Shown here: positions 59,901-64,000 of the stretch, piece by piece
Layout: every line of letters begins with the position of its first letter
Numbering within the stretch: position 1 is the first letter of the stretch
Source of the DNA: Bolinopsis microptera
Lineage: Eukaryota > Ctenophora > Tentaculata > Lobata > Bolinopsidae
Length of the DNA stretch: 64,000 nucleotides
Reading direction: 5' to 3'
Assembly (NCBI RefSeq): GCF_026151205.1
Contig: NC_087079.1
Location: 11,460,635-11,524,634, forward strand
Translations under genes and position numbers: made by a program
Notes under the pieces: generated by a model
Databases searched by the model: none
Told to the model about the DNA's origin: nothing
The model's input: the letters and a program-made list of their open reading frames with translations, nothing else

Positions 59901-62900
59901 TCAGAATTAGTAGCTTGCTCAGAATTAGTAGCTTGCTCAGAATTAGTAGCTTGCTCAGAATTAGTAGCTTGCTCAGAATTAGAAGCTTGCTCAGAATTAG
60001 AAGCTTGCTCAGAATTAGTAGCTTGCTCAGAATTAGTAGCTTGCTCAGAATATTTATTAGATATGCTAAATTCAAGCTACATACGTATATAATAGTCTGA
60101 ACAGCTAACAGAACTTATGACGTTCTTTTAGAAAGTTAGATCCTGAGCCAACTATGTTAGAAAGTTGTTATGATATCATATTATCAATATGATGTTGCCC
60201 ACTTACCCTCTTTGGAGCCTGGTAGCGACAGCTTCAAGACTCTTGTATCTGTTGTATGGGACTATTGTTAGTGTCATTACATTTTGGAAGTCCTGGCAGG
60301 AGGTCCACTTTGGGACCCGCTCAAAGGGGCTTTCTGCCAAGTGCTCCCATCCCTAGTAGGTATGGCTGATAAATTATGATTTATAAGTTAGCATACTCAC
60401 ATAATAACTTCCAGTTGTCCGATAAGAAGCTAGAAGTGACGTTGATGATGCACCACTGGCTTCAGAAGGATCAGCCTTTAGGCCAGGTTTGTTTTTATCT
60501 ACTACCTCGTTTGATTTACAAAAAAGTTGTTTAATACTTCGATGCCGCAGTTTAATGATTTTCCATAAAAATAGATTCGATTCGAGTCGCTCACATCTAA
60601 AATGTTAAACCCACTTTGAAAACTTAATCAATAGTGTAGGCTTTAGAGAATGCAGCAGGTCTCCCTTTTTCTGTGCCTCAATTGGCCCTGTATCTCAGTT
60701 ACAATTCCTTTCTGTTCTGCACATTAACTTTCTGCAAGGGGTCCAGTAAATCAAGGTTTTACCTCCTAAACTACACTATCTGCTGCAGTGGTATATCAGA
60801 TACATAATTGCTAATACACCCCTTTTTACCAGGTTGAGATAAAGTTAGGTGACAGGAAAGTTCTCTCTGGACAAGCTGACTGGTTCTACCTCCAAGCAGC
60901 CCCAACCGACTCACTCACCCCCACTTCAAGTGACAGGAAGGAACAACCTGAGGGTTCCAGTCAAGTTGGAACAAAATCTTTATCAGAAATGATGAGGGAG
61001 AAAGTTCCCATTCAACATCGGACCACGTTCAGTACTTTTGATTGCAAGAAGGAAATAGTTCCAGATATCAGACGGACAGCTTCGGACTCGACCAAACCAG
61101 CCAAACCTCCTAAACAAAAGTCAAAACAGCAGCAAACTAGCGACGAGGAGAGTTCGGATAATGTGTTTAAATCTGCAGGCATTCACACCCACCTGTCTAA
61201 CATTAAAGGTAGTTTTAATGTCTTTTTGCTTGATCAATGTGTTCACATCTTTCTCCACAGGTGATTTAGCCTATATACGCGTATCAAGTACGCAACTCTT
61301 CTGGTAGATTTTGAGAGAAAAGTTGTTTTGCGGACAGGGGTTTGCTACCTGCATGAGATGATAAACTAAGGGTCATTATTTGATAGGATTATAATTGTCT
61401 TGACTCATGGGAATTTCTTTGTAGATCGTTGGTTAACGGCTCCCGCACATCTTGTTCAGTGTCTGACCTCTTCCGAGTCAGGTGCCGTGTGCCCTTTGTT
61501 TGTTGCAATGTGTCGCGCGACTGTGCCCTTTTTTGTTGCAATGTGTCGCGCGACTCAACTGTTTTTGATGTCGCAATCTGTTGAAATACTCAAATGTTTA
61601 TATCATTGCAATCTGTCGCGGGATTCACCTTTTTCTATTGTTGCAATGTGTCGCACTACTCACCTTTTTGATCTTCAGAGTTGGGCCGGCAGAATTTAAA
61701 CTTATCCTATTAGTTTTGATCGTAGCATTTTATATGCGAAAATTAAAGAAAAGTAAAGTTAAAGATAAGTAATCAGTATTATGTATCGCTGGACGTTTAT
61801 CGCAATAGAATCGTTAACACCCTATAAAGTTTTTGTGCTGAAAAATTAGGTTCTTATGTTTTAAATACACTGTGGCTGAACTCCTCGCTCTCCTACAACA
61901 TACTGTGTTTTATGCACAATGTCTATAAACTATACTAGACACTATGTATGTTAAACTTTGTAATTTATCTTATTGGTCCCTCCAGAGTCTGACGAACAAA
62001 GGCCCCCTATTCAAGTGAGAGGAAGCCCGAGAAGACGGCCCCGGGTTATCCGGAATAAATCCACTGCAAAAGAACACCGCAAATCTGGTAAGGCGAAAAT
62101 AAAACCTTGGTTTTGTGTCGAATTTTTCATGATCCCTCTTATTTTTATGATCCCTGTTATTGTTAACTTAGGGACCACTTCAGTTAAACTTTGTTTAAGT
62201 GAAAAAATAATTTTGATATCTCGTAAAGTTTATTATTTTATCTAAACCAAGGATACGTAAGTAATTTTAATAAGTTAATCAAGAAGGCCACTCTTCAGAC
62301 GGAGGCACATATACCAGACAATGTAGCAACAGTTCCAACGAGATGATAACCGTAACCTCAGAGTCAGGTAAATAATTCCTTGTGTTTGAACACCTGCACT
62401 ATCTAGTATCTTCCCCTGTTTTAGCTGTTCTGGTAATTAACAAATTTACAGCTGATTCCAACCTCCTTTACTTTCGTCAGAAATTAACAAGCTCCGGCGA
62501 GCTGGGCGGAGTAACTCGGAGGATTTAACAGCGACAAAACAGCACAGAATATTACCCAAGACACCAGACAGAGCCAAGAGGGGCGCTGTTATGACCCTCC
62601 CTACCAAGAGGATGACTTCTCCCTTACTTGCTACTCAGGCTGAGAACTTTTCTCCGACTAGGGTCAGTCATAAGGTTATGGTCCCTATTATATTTAATTT
62701 TATAGATATCATTCACCTGACTCACCAATCCCTGTGCGCGGCGCTATTTTCAAGCTTCCTGAACGTGAGAGGAGCGAGCAATTATAGACTAGCAAGCTAG
62801 ATAGTAGGTAAAGATATCATTAGTTTTAGGAATAAGATTTGACCAGATTTAGATTTATTTCTTAACTTAAACGGGGTCAACTGAAGTTCTAAGATTTAAA

Positions 62901-64000
62901 ACTGGGTAATTATTACAGGTGATCCTGACAGCCCCCTCCTCCGAGGAATGTGGAAGTTCCTCTACTGACAGTGTTTCCTCGCATCTCACTGCCATACACC
63001 GTCCATCTCCCGAAGGAAGAGTACGACCAAAATATCTTACTTGCACTCTTATTATAGTGCTCATTTTCTACTTCAATTATCTTGAATCTGCTTCATGAGA
63101 ATTCGTTAGATCAGCTTTATTTTTCACATTTTACTCTCAATGTTTCAGCCTCTTATCGGTACCGGAGAACCATCCTCGCATCTTGGACCTGGTCAAATAT
63201 CTGTGGCTCACCCAGGTTTGCCTTCTAATCAATCAGGGCCGTGTAAATGTATCAATATTTAAATAACCAGTGATATTTAGATTTTTTTAAATCAAATTCC
63301 CGCTGAGTATTGGTTTGATACCAGGTTAAAATTACCAGTGACTATCAGTTCTATTTCAGTAGAAGTACAGGGGTCGCTGGTATTAACACTGGGTATTCAC
63401 AAGATGATGTTAACTCTGGAGGTAGTGCAAGCCAATAACCTCCCTGCTCGCCCTAACGGTCCTGCTCCAGGTAAACTGCATTCCAAATTACTATTTATGA
63501 CAACACCTCACACAATTTGTCACATATTTATGACGACACCTCACACAATTTGTCACATATTTATGACAACACCTCACACAATTTGTCACATATTTATGAC
63601 GACACCTCACACAATTTGTCACATATTTATGACAACACCTCACACAATTTGTCACATATTTATGACAACACCTCACACAATTTGTCACATATTTATGACA
63701 ACACATCACACAATTTGTCACATATTGATGACAACACATCACACAATTTGTCACATATTTATGACAACACCTCACACAATTTGTCACATATTTATGACAA
63801 CACCTCACACAATTTGTCACATATTTATGACAACACCTCACCTAGATACCTACGTGAAGACTTACATCATGCTGGATCACAACCGGTCACACAAGGAGAA
63901 AACAACGACTGTTCGTTGCAACTGTAACCCCGTGTTCAACGAGAGAATCACTTACATTGTCAACCCTACCAACCAAGTTATTCAGGTGATTAGGATAGCT
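44974..64000 (+). CDS. RIM-like active-zone scaffold: PDZ, C2A, linker, C2B (partial at both ends)
   Basis: Exons with consistent phase: 44974-45138 (duplicate 48331-48495), 51876-51995, 52244-52358, 52549-52686, 52935-53025, 53184-53320, 53662-53761, 60415-60486, 60833-61208, 61986-62087, 62299-62367, 62481-62662, 62919-63020, 63149-63215, 63360-63470, 63846 to the window edge. A Pro-rich exon (LPPPPHDSDRGYTAGPFANP) leads into the PDZ (GQFGLRIVGGKK, GDLVLRWNATMLIGLTYEEC). A linker and C2A follow, then a Ser/Thr/Lys-rich linker and C2B (GIHKMMLTLEVVQANNLPAR, DTYVKTYIMLDHNRSHKEKT). The order PDZ-C2-C2 and the VIQVIRIA strand fit RIM, which tethers vesicles and Ca channels at presynaptic release sites; Piccolo/Fife are alternatives. 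The usual N-terminal zinc finger must lie outside or in unseen exons. Confidence 0.85.
45926..46115. repeat. Poly(G) and 10-bp GGACATAGGC array, copy 1
   Basis: About 13 units GGACATAGGC/GGACATAGAC preceded by about 12 G. The matching array in copy 2 (49284-49472) has about 18 G. Confidence 0.9.
46265..47608. repeat. CCT-rich minisatellite, copy 1
   Basis: 1.3 kb of TCCTCCTCCTCAGTCC-type units with TGGGTCC and CAGTCATCC variants. The strand asymmetry (almost no G in C-rich stretches) gives long Ser/Leu/Pro open frames (e.g. from 46119) that are not genes. Confidence 0.95.
47672..48318. other. Unique spacer between duplication copies
   Basis: No exon is seen. It lies in the intron between the two copies of the pre-PDZ exon and is absent from the second copy. 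Confidence 0.6.
48319..51030 (+). repeat. ~2.7-kb tandem duplication, copy 2
   Basis: It carries the second copy of the pre-PDZ exon (48331-48495) with the same acceptor, donor and phase 1-1, so either copy, or both, could be spliced to the PDZ exon without changing frame. The CCT array (49628-50963) differs from copy 1 by several small indels. Confidence 0.92.
50965..51208. repeat. AATGTCCGTCCGAGTCCGCC array and poly(C)
   Basis: About six 20-bp units extend beyond the end of the 2.7-kb duplication, followed by a short inverted GGACATAGGC stretch and a run of about 20 C. Confidence 0.9.
51209..51875. other. Intron of RIM-like gene, no nested gene seen
   Basis: AT-rich; ends in the acceptor ATTTCATGATTACAG before the PDZ exon. 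Confidence 0.6.
51876..52358 (+). CDS. PDZ-domain exons of RIM-like gene
   Basis: Exons 51876-51995 and 52244-52358 encode one PDZ domain. The carboxylate-binding loop is QFGLRIVGGK (FGLRI in place of GLGF). The middle is TLCAFIASITPGSAAS, the standard PDZ glycine turn. The second exon has GDLVLRWNATMLIGLTYEEC and ends VDLVVSNFLR. RIM PDZ domains bind ELKS and Ca-channel C-termini. The loop is RIM-like rather than a canonical PSD-95 type. Confidence 0.85.
53184..60486 (+). CDS. C2A-domain exons of RIM-like gene, split by a 6.65-kb intron
   Basis: Exons 53184-53320, 53662-53761, 60415-60486 and the start of 60833-61208 form one C2 domain: RLSVHLIQAANIPYRDGIEG, FCKLYLLPDIS, KRSKTAVRTYNPYWNQHFEY, KLEVTLMMHHWLQKDQPLGQ, DWFYLQ. 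The usual Asp pairs of loop 1 (replaced by GIDIF) and loop 3 (HHWLQKD) are not in place, so it probably does not bind Ca, as in vertebrate RIM C2A. The 6.65-kb intron (53762-60414) holds a complete antisense lectin gene. Confidence 0.8.
53295..53470. repeat. Tandem copies of the C2A exon end and splice donor
   Basis: The sequence AAACTTTACTTACTTCCCGA plus TATCAG|GTAGATATTA occurs three times at a ~57-bp spacing. The first belongs to exon 53184-53320; the next two lie in the intron and keep the same donor. Confidence 0.92.
54092..59296 (-). CDS. Nested 4-exon gene: secreted discoidin/FTP-like lectin, 171 residues
   Basis: Minus-strand exons in transcript order: 59296-59242, 59043-58877, 58640-58540, 54284-54092; phases 1, 0 and 2 match and the sum is 172 codons with stop. 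Exon 1 encodes a signal peptide (MIKAAFIIVIATLTTYCTG). Exon 2 has the F5/8-type start TASQSQTRYNDEAWYGAARA followed by IDGNLNTYTR and TWFQ; exon 3 gives YCVVNVVEYWGSK; exon 4 has a Cys-bearing strand (ISCEGIWCDNFILSVE) and a closing IYMHELAVVVRPSGCK. It should fold as a fucolectin/discoidin-like secreted domain. It lies inside the large intron of the RIM-like gene on the opposite strand. The third intron (4.3 kb) holds two TTAA-flanked elements. Confidence 0.75.
54307..56352. mobile_element. TTAA-flanked non-autonomous element, copy 1 (piggyBac-like)
   Basis: Starts AGGACCAGTTAACTGAAAAA and ends with its inverse (CTGGTCCT at 56351). TTAA lies outside each end (54303-54306; 56353-56356). About 180 bp at each end are imperfect inverted repeats, including a GATGACGTCA/TGACGTCACG motif. 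No transposase ORF is present. Internally the words AACTCGAAAAGTAAG and TTTCTCGAAAAGTAAGG recur, suggesting old internal duplication. Confidence 0.8.
56357..58411. mobile_element. TTAA-flanked non-autonomous element, copy 2
   Basis: Same family and orientation as copy 1, about 2055 bp, with the same 20-bp ends and TTAA at 58412-58415. The copies share one TTAA between them. They differ by many substitutions and small indels, so the tandem arrangement is not very recent. Confidence 0.8.
58412..58539. other. Intron end next to element copy 2
   Basis: A short host remnant between the element and exon 3 of the nested lectin gene. It supplies the donor GTAAGT (minus strand) of that exon. Confidence 0.5.
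59297..59855. other. Upstream region of the nested lectin gene
   Basis: Presumed promoter side of the minus-strand lectin. No TATA box was identified with confidence. A short plus-strand frame at 59539-59736 has no recognised product; TGGTTGCTATGGGCCGTG occurs twice near 59715-59755. Confidence 0.4.
59862..60055. repeat. 18-bp minisatellite in RIM-like intron
   Basis: About ten copies of AGTAGCTTGCTCAGAATT with few changes. Confidence 0.92.
60833..63215 (+). CDS. Linker exons between C2A and C2B of RIM-like gene
   Basis: Exons 60833-61208, 61986-62087, 62299-62367, 62481-62662, 62919-63020 and 63149-63215 follow the last C2A strands. The sequence is disordered and basic/Ser-rich, for example KPAKPPKQKSKQQQTSDEES, VRGSPRRRPRVIRNKST, RRAGRSNSEDLTATKQ. 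R-x-x-S sites (RRAGRSNSED, VIRNKST) could be kinase targets; vertebrate RIM linkers carry PKA and 14-3-3 sites and a PxxP site for RIM-BP. Phase agreement supports all six exons. Alternative splicing of in-frame exons (102, 69, 102 nt) is possible. Confidence 0.75.
63360..64000 (+). CDS. C2B-domain exons of RIM-like gene (runs off window)
   Basis: Exon 63360-63470 encodes GSLVLTLGIHKMMLTLEVVQ and ANNLPARPNGPAP; exon 63846 onward encodes DTYVKTYIMLDHNRSHKEKT, CNCNPVFNERITYI and NQVIQVIRIA to the last base. A donor-like CAG|GTGATT at 63985 exists, but the continued frame matches the next C2 strand, so the exon probably goes on. Loop 1 lacks most Ca-binding Asp residues (RPNGPAP), as in RIM C2B. 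Confidence 0.85.
63487..63845. repeat. 33-bp minisatellite in the C2B intron
   Basis: About 10.5 copies of TATGACAACACCTCACACAA plus TTTGTCACATATT. The final partial unit (ACACCTCACCTAG) forms the 3' splice site of the next exon. Long frames on both strands are artefacts of the 33-bp period. Confidence 0.95.

Noticed and set aside
63491-63927. Repeat frames on both strands in the last kilobase
   Set aside because: The 33-bp minisatellite is a multiple of three and leaves frames open; the true exon uses another frame from 63846.

Overview
The window looks like nuclear DNA of an early-branching animal, most probably a cnidarian. The evidence is: intron-rich genes with GT-AG junctions, AT-rich intergenic DNA full of minisatellites and homopolymer runs, non-LTR and Penelope retroelements, hAT- and piggyBac-like short elements, discoidin-type lectins, and a RIM-type synaptic gene. 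Species cannot be named from the sequence. All exon models below were built by hand from splice motifs and codon phase and have no transcript support.

Layout. 1-4778: a non-LTR retrotransposon with an intact 1112-codon ORF, its 3' UTR split by a TIR element with TA target duplication. 4779-25700: gene-poor DNA holding a ~100-bp dispersed repeat, a hAT MITE inside an old exon, decayed coding traces, many minisatellites, long CT and G tracts, and a TTAA-flanked element carrying a HIRAN-like ORF. 25787-32288: an 11-exon plus-strand gene of 404 codons and unknown function. 32661-35992: a 12-exon plus-strand gene for a transposase-like protein with a D...CPLC motif and a C-terminal GE(Q)GGES motif; its first exon is unresolved. 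36000-42280: a decayed RT fragment, a secreted coiled-coil/discoidin lectin gene on the minus strand, and a possible Cys-rich exon.

42281-44960: a tandem duplication of a small single-pass membrane protein gene. In both copies an in-frame TAA separates the main ORF from a further coding-like Gly/Ser/His-rich tail. A Penelope GIY-YIG fragment lies between the copies. 44974-64000 (running off the edge): a RIM-like active-zone scaffold gene (PDZ, C2A, linker, C2B). The exon just before the PDZ is contained in a near-identical ~2.7-kb tandem duplication. The large intron inside C2A holds a complete 4-exon secreted lectin-like gene on the opposite strand, and one intron of that gene holds two abutting TTAA-flanked elements.

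A recurring theme is minisatellites that overlap exon-intron boundaries and copy splice sites (about 20.1-20.6 kb, 25.9-26.1 kb, 53.3-53.5 kb). The strongest candidates for new biology are the intron-rich transposase-like gene with its upstream partner, the double-copy gene with an internal stop, and the RIM exon duplication.
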